A DNA stretch of 64,000 nt, from the NCBI GenBank assembly GCA_965222765.1, contig CBDCVG010000094.1, positions 124,001 through 188,000 of the forward strand, written 5' to 3'. This document shows, in pieces, positions 1 through 8,972 of the stretch. The translations under genes were made by a program, and so were the position numbers. Numbering within the stretch: position 1 is the first letter of the stretch; each line of letters opens with the position of its first letter. The DNA is from Caldora sp965222765. GTDB lineage: Bacteria; Cyanobacteriota; Cyanobacteriia; Cyanobacteriales; Coleofasciculaceae. The notes under the pieces are model-generated. The model was not told where the DNA came from, did no database searches, and saw only the letters and a list, made by a program, of their open reading frames with translations.

Positions 1-1404
1 CAGTTAGCACCCCAAATAACGGTAGTGGGTGCAAAAGTAGCTATCCAATTTCTTGAAGACTTGGTACATGAGCCCTTTGAACGGCAAATTGTCAAAAATG
101 GGAGCCAGCTGGATTTGGGTAAGGGTCATGTCCTAGAATTTGTCAATGCTCCTAACCTCCATTGGCCTGATACTATTTTCAGTTACGATGCTGGAACTCA
201 GGTCATGTTTACTTGCGATGCCTTTGGTATGCACTACTGCTCTGAAGCTACCTTTGATGAAGATTTAGGAGCGATTGAACCTGACTATCGATTCTACTAC
301 GACTGTTTGATGGCTCCCAATGCTCGTTCTGTCCTCTCTGCACTCAAGCGGATGGACAAATTACCAGAAGTGAGAATGGTTGCTAATGGCCATGGTCCTC
401 TGCTCAAGTATAATGTAGATGAACTAATTGAGCGCTACCGCCGTTGGAGTCAAGCTCAAACCAAGGCAGAGAAATTAGTAGTAGTATTGTACTCCTCAGA
501 TTACGGCTATAGCGATCGCCTTTCACAAGCTATTGCTAGAGGTATAACTAAAGCTGGAGTTGGGGTTGAAATGATGGATCTCAAATCCACTGAACCCCAA
601 GAAGTACAGGAAACAGTCAATCGTGCTGCGGGAATAGTTATGGGAATGCCTCCTGCTGCCAATAAGACTGCTACTGCGGCAGTGAGCACGGTGCTGGCTG
701 CTGCTAAGTCTAAGCAAATTATCGGTGTATTTGAATCCTATGGAGAAGATGACGAACCTATCGATCCGTTATTGAATCAATTCCGGAATTTGGGACTCAA
801 GGAAGCATTTCCTTCAATTAGGATTAAGGAAACTCCTTCAGAAGCTACTTACCAACTGTGTGAAGAAGCTGGTACTGATATGGGACAACTACTAACTCGC
901 GATCGCGGCATTAAGCAAAGGAAGTCTTTAGATAGTGACCTTGATAAAGCACTAGGTCGGATTAGCACTGGTTTGTATATTATCACTGCCCAAAAAGGTG
1001 ATATCAAGAGTGCCATGTTAGCTTCTTGGGTAACTCAAGCCAGCTTCCAACCCCTCGGCTTAACGATTGCGGTTGCCAAAGACAGAGCCATAGAATCATT
1101 AATGCAAGTAAGCGATCGCTTCGTTCTGAATATTCTCGAAGAGGGGAATTATCAGAGACTAATGAAGCACTTCCTCAAGCGCTTTAAACCTGGTGATGAT
1201 CGTTTTGCTGGGGTGAAGACTCAATCAGCTGCTAACGGTTCTCCTATTTTGACAGATGCCTTGGCTTACCTGGAATGCCAAGTTGTCAGTCGTATGGAGT
1301 GCAGTGATCATTGGGTAGTATATGCCAGTGTTGATACAGGGCGGATTTCTAAATCAGATGCTCTCACTGCTGTTCATCATCGTAAAGTCGGGAATTATTA
1401 TTAG
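1..1404 (+). CDS. flv3: Flavodiiron protein Flv3-like, 5' end outside window
   Basis: This is the 3' part of a cyanobacterial A-type flavodiiron protein. The family reduces O2 to water with electrons from the photosystem I acceptor side, usually as an Flv1/Flv3 complex. The frame is open from base 1, so the gene starts upstream and the GTG at 25 is internal. Visible are the end of the metallo-beta-lactamase-like diiron domain (about the first 150 residues, with the late iron ligands His of HWPD, Asp of FTCD and His of NGHGP), a flavodoxin domain (~150-300) and a flavin-reductase domain (~310 to the end, GNYY). The retained ligands fit the Flv3/Flv4 class rather than Flv1/Flv2. The overall wording resembles Flv3 as I remember it. 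The early HxExDH ligands are not in the window, so that part is unchecked. Confidence 0.88.
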   Translation, partial: QLAPQITVVGAKVAIQFLEDLVHEPFERQIVKNGSQLDLGKGHVLEFVNAPNLHWPDTIFSYDAGTQVMFTCDAFGMHYCSEATFDEDLGAIEPDYRFYYDCLMAPNARSVLSALKRMDKLPEVRMVANGHGPLLKYNVDELIERYRRWSQAQTKAEKLVVVLYSSDYGYSDRLSQAIARGITKAGVGVEMMDLKSTEPQEVQETVNRAAGIVMGMPPAANKTATAAVSTVLAAAKSKQIIGVFESYGEDDEPIDPLLNQFRNLGLKEAFPSIRIKETPSEATYQLCEEAGTDMGQLLTRDRGIKQRKSLDSDLDKALGRISTGLYIITAQKGDIKSAMLASWVTQASFQPLGLTIAVAKDRAIESLMQVSDRFVLNILEEGNYQRLMKHFLKRFKPGDDRFAGVKTQSAANGSPILTDALAYLECQVVSRMECSDHWVVYASVDTGRISKSDALTAVHHRKVGNYY

Positions 1405-1460
1405 ATCAGGTGTTAGGTTCTTCAAGTAAAATCCTTGAGATTCATTAAATACTTCCAAAT

Positions 1461-1503
1461 TGAGGGCGCACGTCGGTGTTGAGGGCGCACGTCGGTGCGC
1501 CCC
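1461..1503. repeat. 19-bp tandem duplication ending in a GC-rich hairpin
   Basis: A 19-bp unit starting TTGAGGGCGCACG occurs twice in direct tandem (1461-1479 and 1480-1498). The second copy runs into a hairpin: gggcgca at 1484-1490 pairs with tgcgccc at 1497-1503 around a 6-base loop. It lies between flv3 and the esterase. It looks like one of the short dispersed palindromic repeats of cyanobacteria and could also act as a transcript-end hairpin, though no T-run follows. Confidence 0.7.
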
Positions 1504-1554
1504 TACTTATTCAATTGATAAACTTGAGCAAATCTAGAAGAATCTCAAGCAAAT

Positions 1555-2466
1555 ATGGCTGATCAATTTACAAAGGGTGGACAAGAAGCTTGGTGCCATG
1601 ATCAAGGACACTGGGGAGGGTTTTTTCATACCTATGATAATTTCCAAGTACCAGGCTCAGAGGAACAACCAAGAAAAGTTCATATTTTCCTGCCACGGGA
1701 TTATGAAGTGAGCCAGGAATCCTATCCAGTAATTTATATGAATGATGGTAATACTGCTTTTTTTCCAGGAGGGGCTTATGACAAAACCTGGAATATGGCT
1801 CAAATACTAACTAGGCTGTATCTGAGAAATCAGATTCGTAAAGTGATAGTAGTTGCTATTTGTCCCCTCAATCGAGATTATGAATATACTCATGCTCCTG
1901 TGTGGAACAATGACTGGGGTGGTTTATTGAACTACGCTAGTTACCTAGCTTTTTCTGTAAAAGGGTTTATTGATGACAATTACAGAACTATTCCAGATGC
2001 GGAAAGTACAATGATTTTAGGCTCATCTCACGGAGGTTTAGCTGCCTTTTATACTGCTACCCAATACCCTGATAAATTCCGCTGTGTGGCAGCACTTTCG
2101 CCCTCATTTTGGGTCGGATTAGATTCAAATATAGATGTTTCTCTCTTTGAGTTTTTTGGTCCTTCTCGTGGTTCTCTAAAGGACTCAGAACTTATAGCTA
2201 CTGCTTATCAGACTCTGCAAAATCCGAACCAGCATTTGAAAATTTACCTGGACTGGGGTTTAGTGCGAGAAGATGGTTTTCATAATGCTTTTATTGAAGA
2301 ACGTGCTACAGCACGGGGTCGTGAAATGCGGGAGCTATTAGTACAAGATTTTGGCTATCGGGAAAACGAAAATCTATTTGTTGTCGAAGATCCTCTAGGT
2401 CAACATACAGAAGAATCTTGGTCTGGTCGGATGGAGAAAGTACTCAATATCTTTTTTAGTGTTTAA
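1555..2466 (+). CDS. Putative esterase family alpha/beta hydrolase
   Basis: This 303-residue protein resembles the esterase family related to enterochelin esterase and esterase D (PF00756 type). An N-terminal segment with HIFLPRDYE is followed by YPVIYMNDGN, the usual opening strand of the fold. The nucleophile elbow is GSSHGG near residue 157. A C-terminal His in the EDGFHNAF segment (near residue 243) is a candidate for the triad. There is no signal peptide, so it is probably cytosolic. The ATG at 1555 is the first in frame. The substrate cannot be told. The gene is 69 bp upstream of the sarcosine-oxidase-like gene on the same strand, separated by a heptamer array, and may be co-transcribed with it. 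Confidence 0.75.
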   Translation: MADQFTKGGQEAWCHDQGHWGGFFHTYDNFQVPGSEEQPRKVHIFLPRDYEVSQESYPVIYMNDGNTAFFPGGAYDKTWNMAQILTRLYLRNQIRKVIVVAICPLNRDYEYTHAPVWNNDWGGLLNYASYLAFSVKGFIDDNYRTIPDAESTMILGSSHGGLAAFYTATQYPDKFRCVAALSPSFWVGLDSNIDVSLFEFFGPSRGSLKDSELIATAYQTLQNPNQHLKIYLDWGLVREDGFHNAFIEERATARGREMRELLVQDFGYRENENLFVVEDPLGQHTEESWSGRMEKVLNIFFSV

Positions 2467-2469
2467 TCC

Positions 2470-2523
2470 TACCTAACACCTAATACCTAACACCTAACAC
2501 CTAACACCTAATACCTAACACCT
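2470..2523. repeat. Heptamer tandem array (CTAACAC/CTAATAC)
   Basis: About seven direct copies of a 7-bp unit, ctaacac or ctaatac, fill almost the whole gap between the esterase stop (2466) and the oxidase start (2536). This matches the short tandemly repeated repetitive (STRR) heptamers known from filamentous cyanobacteria. The reverse-complement version appears at 62639-62690. Confidence 0.85.
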
Positions 2524-2535
2524 TTTAAGAAAAAA

Positions 2536-3705
2536 ATGTCATATGATGTGATTATCGTGGGTCTTGGAGCAGTAGGAAGTGCGACTGCTTATCAACTGTC
2601 TTCAACTACCAAAAAAGTTCTTGGAATAGACCAATTTGAACCTCCACACACCCTTGGTTCTTCCCATGGTGATACAAGAATCACTCGCCAAGCTATTGGT
2701 GAAGGTTCGCATTATGTGCCAATTGTTCTCCGTTCTCACGAAATCTGGAGAGAGCTAGAACTAAAAGTAAATACTGAGCTTTTTAATCAATGTGGTGGTT
2801 TGATTTTTGGTACTAATCTGAAAAATGCACCGGCTCATGGCTCGTCATCCTTTCTTGATGTGACACTTACTGCGGCAAATGAGTTTTGCATTGAGCACCA
2901 AGTTCTTGAGTGTCAAGAAATGCAAAAACGATATCCCCAGTTTCATTATCAAGGAACTGAGATTGGTTATTTTGAGCCAGGTGCGGGATTCATTAGACCT
3001 GAAAAATGCATTGAGGCTCAACTAAAGCTGGCTAAAGAAAATGGTGTAGAGCTGCAACTAAATAAAAAGGTAGTTAGTGTTGAACCAAACTCTAGCAATG
3101 ATGGTGTAGTAGTCAAAACAAGCACTGATACCTGGGAAGCTGAATCTGCAATTATTTCAGCTGGTGCATGGGTGAGTGAATTTCTGCCAGAATCATACAA
3201 TAAGTTCTTTAAAACTTACAGACAACTTCTCTTTTGGTTTGAGCAGGAACTGCCTTACAAGACTTTTGTCGCTGAACACTTTCCTATTTTTATCAGACTC
3301 GGTGAAACAGCAGAAGAATTGTTGTATGGATTTCCTGCCATTGATGGGGAACATGGCGGTATTAAGATAGGAACCGAGCAATATTTAGATTCGTGTACCG
3401 CTGACACTATTGATAGAAATGTATCAGTTGATGAGATTGAGCAGTGCTTTAAACGCATTAGTCAGCACCTTAAGGTCAAAAATAATTGTATTAAATCTGC
3501 TGCTTGTCTATATACTGTCACTCCTGACTATGGATTTGTACTCGATACTATGCCTGAGCATCCACAGATACTTTTAGCATCACCTTGTTCTGGACATGGG
3601 TTTAAACATTCTGCTGCAATTGGGCAAATTTTGAAAGAATTAGCTATTAACCAGAAGACTGACTTTGATATTTCAGCTTTTTCTTTATCGAGATTTGGTG
3701 TTTAA
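2536..3705 (+). CDS. Monomeric sarcosine oxidase / N-methyl-L-tryptophan oxidase family flavoenzyme
   Basis: A 389-residue flavin-dependent amine oxidase of the MSOX/SolA family, which oxidises N-methyl amino acids to the free amino acid, formaldehyde and H2O2. The N-terminus MSYDVIIVGLGAVGSATAY has the GxGxxG dinucleotide fold, followed by the family segment GSSHGDTRITRQAIGEG. Near the C-terminus SPCSGHGFKHS contains the Cys that carries covalent FAD in the family. The length is normal (~370-390). The start at 2536 has an A-rich leader directly behind the heptamer array. Whether the substrate is sarcosine, N-methyltryptophan or another secondary amine cannot be decided, so no symbol is given. 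Confidence 0.85.
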   Translation: MSYDVIIVGLGAVGSATAYQLSSTTKKVLGIDQFEPPHTLGSSHGDTRITRQAIGEGSHYVPIVLRSHEIWRELELKVNTELFNQCGGLIFGTNLKNAPAHGSSSFLDVTLTAANEFCIEHQVLECQEMQKRYPQFHYQGTEIGYFEPGAGFIRPEKCIEAQLKLAKENGVELQLNKKVVSVEPNSSNDGVVVKTSTDTWEAESAIISAGAWVSEFLPESYNKFFKTYRQLLFWFEQELPYKTFVAEHFPIFIRLGETAEELLYGFPAIDGEHGGIKIGTEQYLDSCTADTIDRNVSVDEIEQCFKRISQHLKVKNNCIKSAACLYTVTPDYGFVLDTMPEHPQILLASPCSGHGFKHSAAIGQILKELAINQKTDFDISAFSLSRFGV

Positions 3706-3719
3706 CTGAATAAGCATTA

Positions 3720-3752
3720 GAAGGCAGGAGGCAGAGGGCAGGAGGCAGGAGA
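3720..3752. repeat. Purine-rich 'aggcaggaggcag' dispersed repeat
   Basis: A purine-rich run built from gaaggcaggaggcagagggcag-like words. Related runs occur near 11777-11812, 17165-17200, 21070-21110 and 56790-56823, and in the opposite orientation near 57003-57040. All are intergenic. The function is unknown; the set is a dispersed repeat family of this genome. Confidence 0.75.
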
Positions 3753-3817
3753 AACAATTCTCTTCCATTAGCCATTAACTATAATGTTAGGTAGTTATAA
3801 AAAATTATTTGAGGGCG

Positions 3818-4909
3818 ATGATTACGCCACTGACCACATTCCGCAAGTTTACTCCCGTTGTATTGGGTTTGGCTCTTTGTTGGACAACCTTGAGTTGTCA
3901 GTCCAATAACTATCAAACTCCTAGACAACAGAGGGTTAACACCGTATCAACTCAGGCAAGACTAGGAAACGGTAACTATCCTCTTCATCAAGCTACCTAT
4001 AATGATGCCAACGGGCAATACACCTTATCTTTGCTCAATACTACTCCCCCAGTCTTCAGTACCAACAATTTGCAGATGGTACAGTTAACGGAAGCGGAAA
4101 TTAAGGCTGGTAAGCAAAGTTATCTGCAAATGCAGAATAACCAAGCTATCTTGCATTTGAATCGGGATTTCCAGATTGAGTACATCCACGCGGTTACTGA
4201 ACAAATCAACGGTGCAGAAACCGTTATCGTGCGGGAGGAGTCAACTTTCTGGGAACCCTTTGAGGATGACAACGAGCTGGAGATTGAGCTTGAGTTCCAC
4301 AACCATAGTCCTCATTACTACCATAGTCCTCATTACTATGTACCACCAAGATATCAAAGAGGAGTAGTACTTACGAGGGGCTACTATGCTCCAACTTACC
4401 AAGAAGCGGTTACCAAATACGAGCAAAACTACAAGACTAAGCCGCCTGCTGTCAGGAATAATCAGTTGCGGACATCGGGACAACTACGTAAATCAACCCA
4501 GAGCAACTCTACTACGACTAAAGCTCAACCGACAACGAATAACAAATCAACCACTACCACCGCTCAACCGACAACTAACAACAAATCAACTACTACTACA
4601 ACTCAACCGACAACTAACAACAAATCAACCACTACCACCGCTCAACCGACAACTAACAACAAATCAACTACTTCCACCGCTCCACCAACAACTAACAACA
4701 AATCAACTACTTCCACAGCTCCACCATCATCTTCTAGTACCAAAGCGACAGGCTCTGGTTATGGTAAGAGCAATTTGAAGAATTCCAGCCAAGCCAAACC
4801 AAAATCTAGCACGAAGAAAAAGTCTTCTTCTAGTTTTGGTAGTAGTAGGAAGGGTAGTAGTAGCAAGCGTAGTAGCAGCAGCTCTTCGAGCTCGAAGAAA
4901 AAGCGCTAA
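3818..4909 (+). CDS. Ser/Thr-rich low-complexity putative lipoprotein
   Basis: I do not recognise a family. From the ATG at 3818 (preceded by gaggg) the protein has a basic N-terminus and a hydrophobic segment ending LCWTTLSCQS, which could be a lipoprotein or secretion signal. A TTG at 3809 is an alternative start. Residues ~30-150 look globular. Then comes a His/Tyr motif given twice (HSPHYYHSPHYY). About five copies of a ~13-residue unit (AQPTTNNKSTTTT-like, 39 bp in DNA) follow, from about 4514 to 4720. The C-terminus is poly-Ser/Lys. The sequence suggests an exported, extended, possibly wall- or DNA-associated protein. The repeated DNA makes length variation between strains likely. Confidence 0.6.
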   Translation: MITPLTTFRKFTPVVLGLALCWTTLSCQSNNYQTPRQQRVNTVSTQARLGNGNYPLHQATYNDANGQYTLSLLNTTPPVFSTNNLQMVQLTEAEIKAGKQSYLQMQNNQAILHLNRDFQIEYIHAVTEQINGAETVIVREESTFWEPFEDDNELEIELEFHNHSPHYYHSPHYYVPPRYQRGVVLTRGYYAPTYQEAVTKYEQNYKTKPPAVRNNQLRTSGQLRKSTQSNSTTTKAQPTTNNKSTTTTAQPTTNNKSTTTTTQPTTNNKSTTTTAQPTTNNKSTTSTAPPTTNNKSTTSTAPPSSSSTKATGSGYGKSNLKNSSQAKPKSSTKKKSSSSFGSSRKGSSSKRSSSSSSSSKKKR

Positions 4910-5239
4910 GGGAATGCTGGGGATTTGATAGTAACTGAGAAAATGCGAAAATGCGATCGCCTTGTCAACTTAAAGTGAAACCCCCCACCTTGTTCAATCG
5001 CTGAATTAGTAAGACTTTTCGTGCTTTGTCCCTCATCCCTTAACCTAACCCCCCAACCCCCTTTCCACCCCCCTCTATCCCCCCTAAAAGGAGGGAAGGC
5101 AGATGATGAAACTTTTTTTCACGGAAGGGGGAGCCGGAAAGCCCTTCTCGTTAACTTCTTGATGCACAGCACAAAGAAAGAAATTGAACAATAGATGCTG
5201 GATTGGGCAAATGCAATTTGCGCTTACAATTACAAAATT

Positions 5240-5352
5240 AGGACTTACGCACTGTCACGGAATGATGTCATCCTGAGCGATAGCGAAGGATCTCCAGACG
5301 ACTAAGATGCTTTACTATCACCTCAGCCATGACACTTGAGTGCGTAAGTCCT
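5240..5352. repeat. MITE-like element, full copy with 14-bp terminal inverted repeats
   Basis: The ends aggacttacgcact (5240-5253) and agtgcgtaagtcct (5339-5352) are perfect inverted repeats. Between them is the word gtcatcctgagcgatagcg, then agatgctttactatcacctc. Related copies lie at about 20802-20899 (same orientation), and 9226-9297, 10386-10478 and 17240-17302 (opposite orientation). A lone end is at 25209-25225. There is no coding capacity, so this is a non-autonomous palindromic element. Confidence 0.85.
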
Positions 5353-5446
5353 GAAAATGTTTCGCCAATAGTATTCGTTCTCAGGGTTCAAAGCCTCTAA
5401 TCCGGAATCCTCCACCAAAGCTTTGTAGTATTTCCTGCAACATCTC

Positions 5447-5479
5447 AGAAGTCCGACTTCTTCAAGAAGTCGGACTTCT
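5447..5479. repeat. Perfect 16-bp-stem palindrome
   Basis: agaagtccgacttctt (5447-5462) and aagaagtcggacttct (5464-5479) are exact reverse complements around one base. The site is 70-100 bp upstream of the HEAT/NACHT gene. It may be a dispersed palindrome, or a cruciform or regulatory site. Confidence 0.75.
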
Positions 5480-5550
5480 CAACCAGTCGAGCTTTTCAAC
5501 CACATCAGAATTCAGGTGCATTGCCCCAAGCCTCATTCTATCCTGCACCT

Positions 5551-8500
5551 ATGCCTAAAACTCTCCGCAACCTCCGCAAACTCTCCCTCTTTTTCCTTTT
5601 CCCGTTTACCATTTTCCTTACCCTCCTCCTCTCCCTCCCTTGGATGAGTGCCCAAGAACCGCCCAAGCCGCAACCTTGGCAGATTGACGGTATTGTCGCT
5701 GCCTTTGATGATGGACATTACGGAGTGAAGGAAAATGCTTTCGAGCAATTAGCTAAATACGAACCGCAAGATGTGAAAGCGGTGGTTAAGAAACCGGAGG
5801 ATATTGCGAAAAAAGCAGCCGATATTCTCCAAGATAAACAGGTGGACGAATATGTTCGTGGCAGCGCAGCATCTGCCTTGGGTAACTTAGGGGAAGCAGC
5901 TAAACCCTATATCCCAGATATCGTCAACATCCTCAAAGATGAACAGGTGGACTCATCTGTTCGTAAGAGTGCAGCATCTGCCTTGGGTAACTTAGGGGAA
6001 GCAGCTAAACCCTATATCCCAGATATCGTCAACATCCTCAAAGATGAACAGGTGAACGAATATGTTCGTAGCAGTACAGCATCTGCCTTGGGTAACTTAG
6101 GGGAAGCAGCTAAACCCTATATCCCAGATATCCTCAACTTCATCAAAGATGAACAGGTGAACGAATATGTTCGTGGCAGTGCAGCAATCGCCTTGGGTAA
6201 CTTGGGGAAGGCAGCCAAGCCCTATATTCCAGAAATCCTCAACCTCCTCAAAGATGAACAGGTGGGCTCATCTGTTCGTGGCAGTGCAGCAATAGCCTTG
6301 AGTAACTTGGGGGAAGCAGCTAAACCCTATATCCCAGATATCCTCAACTTCATCAAAGATGAACAGGTGAACGAATATGTTCGTAGCAGTGCAGCAGAAG
6401 CTTTGGGGAACTTGGGGAAGGCAGCCAAGCACTATATTCCAGAAATCCTCAACCTCCTCAAAGATGAACAGGTAGACTCAGATGTTCGTGGCAGTGCAGC
6501 AATAGCCTTGAGTAACTTGGGGGAGGCAGCTCAACCCTATATCTCAGACATCGCCAACCTCCTCAAAGATGAACAGGTAGACTCAGATGTTCGTGGTAGT
6601 GCAGCATATCCCTTGGGTAACTTGGGGGAGGCAGCTCAACCCTATATCTCAGACATCGCCAACCTCCTCAAAGATGAACAGGTAGACTCAGATGTTCGTG
6701 GCAGTGCAGCAGTAGCCTTGGGCAACTTCGGGGAAGCAGCTCAACCCTATATCCCAGACATCCTCGACTTCCTCCAAGATGAACAGGTGGACTCATTTAT
6801 TCGTAGCAGTGCAGCAGTAGCCTTGGGCAACTTCGGGGAAGCAGCTCAACCCTATATCCCAGACATCCTCGACTTTCTCCAAGATGAACAGATGGACTCA
6901 TTTATTCGTAGCAGTGCAGCAGTAGCCTTGGGTAAGATCAGAAAATTGGATCTAAAAGAGGTTGTTGTTGTCCTAGATCGGGTCTACGAGCCAAATCAAC
7001 AAAACTTTGAACAATGGCGATTTTTAACCTATTTCCTCGGTGGCGGTACGGATGAAGTAAAAACCTTGCTCCAATGGCTAGGCAATCCCCCACAGGAAGC
7101 AATTGACGCTCAATCCCAACTCAACTACAAAGACGGCAAGAAAACCCTGGAAGTCTTTCGGAATGCCTGGATAGGAACTGAAGGACTGCAACGATTACGA
7201 ACAGACTTAGCTAACCAGATAGCTAAAGTTGCCAGCCAAGTCTCTTGGAAATCCCAAGATATTTCCTTACTGCAAACTCACTACCACAACCTCAAACAAG
7301 GCGGATACCACCAAGCCAATACGGTAAAGTCAGCCATTAATAAACTGGAATCTTGGCAATGGCTACTTAAAACCCGCAACACCATCCTCATCCATATTAC
7401 CTTTTGGCTAGCCCTCATCTTCGCCTACCCCAAATTCCCCCAAGTCCAAGCCATCTTCTTCTGGAATCCTTGGGTACGCAAAATTCTCGGTGTCGGCTAC
7501 GTCGGCTTTCTCCTTACCTGGATTCCCTACCTACGGCGCAAACTGTTTGAACCCTTCAAACCTTCCCTACAAGCTGATGCGGGATTAGATACCTTCCAAC
7601 ACCTTGCCTACTTCCCCCAATCTCAGGTAAAAGTTCCCGGTTCCGGAGAAACTAAACCGATTACTACAGCACTCCCCAGCATCCAAGGGCAAATTGTCTT
7701 AGAAGGGGATTCTGGGTGGGGTAAATCCATGTTCCTGCGCCATCTTGTCGCCAACTCCCGGCAAATTATTGTCTACCTTCCCGCCCAAAAGTGCAACCAA
7801 GGGGTAATTGAAGCGATTCAAGCTAAACTGCATGGACAGGCTCAAGATGCAGCATTCCTGAAAAACCTAATATATAGTGGAGCGATCGATATCTGCATTG
7901 ATGGACTCAACGAAATTACTGCTGATACCCGTGCCAAAATCACCTACTTTGTCGAGCGCTATTTCCGGGGTAATATCATTATGACTACCCAACCCTTGGA
8001 ATGGACACCCCCTTCAACAGCAAAAACCTACTACTTACAACCCCTCAAACCTAACCAAATCCAGCAATTTTTAGTCTCCCGTCAGCCGAGGCTTCCTGAA
8101 GATGCCAAAGTCCAAGGCAGCGATTACGAAGATGCCTGCACTGACTACCTAACAACCACCCTCAATCCCCAACAACCAAAAGAAGAGTTAGAGGCAGCAC
8201 AACGCATCCTCTCCAACCCGATGGATTTAACCCTCATCTCACTGATGCTCTCCCAAGGCAAAACCCCGGACTTATTTAACCTGCAAGAACAACAATACAA
8301 TCAGATGGCAGAGGAATTCCTCAAAGAATGGCGCTACGAATTTCCTTTGAAAAAATTCTCCCAAGCCGTCTACCAAATGCGCCTCAATGACGAAAAAGCG
8401 CTCCCTGCCGAGGATTTTTACCAAGAGTTACTGTCTCTTGAAGACGAGAAATACAAAATGGCAGTCAGCCGTCAGTGGACAGATAGTGAGGGTAAAGGCA

Positions 8501-8763
8501 AGAAAGAATGGTACTTCCGCCACGACAAAATTATGGACTTCTTCCTAGTACAAAACTTCCTCGGCGATAGTGATGCAGCAGAAGCTAGGTTAATTGACCA
8601 CATGCATGACCCACGATTTCGGGGCGTATACTTCTTACTGGCTACTTTACTACCTTTAGCCGCAGCTCAACAATTGCGAGAACAATTAATTCAATATGCC
8701 GCCGATACTAAAGACCATACCGTTAGCGATACCTTTGTGCAAATTTTCCGGTCTAGAGTCTGA
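5551..8763 (+). CDS. HEAT-repeat, membrane-anchored NACHT/STAND-type NTPase
   Basis: A protein of ~1070 residues, from the ATG at 5551; a TTG at 5521 would add ten residues. The N-terminus has a hydrophobic signal or anchor (LFFLFPFTIFLTLLLSLP). Next come ten near-identical 35-residue HEAT-like repeats (bases 5833-6882, DEQV..VR.SAA.ALGNLGEAA pattern) plus a partial eleventh. After a helical linker, two hydrophobic segments (~7375-7440 and ~7480-7535) precede an NTPase domain. That domain has Walker A GDSGWGKS (7705-7728), Walker B IDICIDGLNE (~7885) and a sensor-like IIMTTQPLEW. A helical C-terminus follows (NPMDLTLISLMLSQGK). The order suggests a signalling ATPase whose HEAT array faces the other side of a membrane from the NTPase. 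The ligand and output are unknown. No operon partner is evident. Confidence 0.8.
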   Translation: MPKTLRNLRKLSLFFLFPFTIFLTLLLSLPWMSAQEPPKPQPWQIDGIVAAFDDGHYGVKENAFEQLAKYEPQDVKAVVKKPEDIAKKAADILQDKQVDEYVRGSAASALGNLGEAAKPYIPDIVNILKDEQVDSSVRKSAASALGNLGEAAKPYIPDIVNILKDEQVNEYVRSSTASALGNLGEAAKPYIPDILNFIKDEQVNEYVRGSAAIALGNLGKAAKPYIPEILNLLKDEQVGSSVRGSAAIALSNLGEAAKPYIPDILNFIKDEQVNEYVRSSAAEALGNLGKAAKHYIPEILNLLKDEQVDSDVRGSAAIALSNLGEAAQPYISDIANLLKDEQVDSDVRGSAAYPLGNLGEAAQPYISDIANLLKDEQVDSDVRGSAAVALGNFGEAAQPYIPDILDFLQDEQVDSFIRSSAAVALGNFGEAAQPYIPDILDFLQDEQMDSFIRSSAAVALGKIRKLDLKEVVVVLDRVYEPNQQNFEQWRFLTYFLGGGTDEVKTLLQWLGNPPQEAIDAQSQLNYKDGKKTLEVFRNAWIGTEGLQRLRTDLANQIAKVASQVSWKSQDISLLQTHYHNLKQGGYHQANTVKSAINKLESWQWLLKTRNTILIHITFWLALIFAYPKFPQVQAIFFWNPWVRKILGVGYVGFLLTWIPYLRRKLFEPFKPSLQADAGLDTFQHLAYFPQSQVKVPGSGETKPITTALPSIQGQIVLEGDSGWGKSMFLRHLVANSRQIIVYLPAQKCNQGVIEAIQAKLHGQAQDAAFLKNLIYSGAIDICIDGLNEITADTRAKITYFVERYFRGNIIMTTQPLEWTPPSTAKTYYLQPLKPNQIQQFLVSRQPRLPEDAKVQGSDYEDACTDYLTTTLNPQQPKEELEAAQRILSNPMDLTLISLMLSQGKTPDLFNLQEQQYNQMAEEFLKEWRYEFPLKKFSQAVYQMRLNDEKALPAEDFYQELLSLEDEKYKMAVSRQWTDSEGKGKKEWYFRHDKIMDFFLVQNFLGDSDAAEARLIDHMHDPRFRGVYFLLATLLPLAAAQQLREQLIQYAADTKDHTVSDTFVQIFRSRV

Positions 8764-8972
8764 ATTGAGTTGCCTAACCGAGCAATATTGGCTTGCGATC
8801 GCATGACCTGTAGAGACTTTGAATACAACTTCTCAGAGCGAGTTTTCGGGGTTTGCTCAAAACGGGGGTCGTAAAACCGAATTTAGTCTTAACTTGACAG
8901 TTGCAATAAGTATTTGTTACTTTTATTTACATAAAATTTAACAAAACTACACAAAGCCCAAAGAAAACTTAC

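Larger units (their letters stand above)
4910..5550. other. Intergenic region with MITE-like repeat and palindrome
   Basis: No gene is visible. The stretch holds a C-rich, low-complexity segment around 5040-5095, the ~113-bp inverted-repeat element at 5240-5352 and the perfect palindrome at 5447-5479, both listed separately. The rest looks unique, and I see no clear promoter in it. Confidence 0.6.

Noticed and set aside
507..717. Antisense frames within flv3
   Set aside because: Shadow frames of a well-supported coding sequence with no domain features.
5833..6882. Regular 105-bp repeats that could suggest a CRISPR-like or other array
   Set aside because: The period is a multiple of three, the frame stays open and each unit encodes a HEAT-like helix pair; there are no repeat-spacer blocks.
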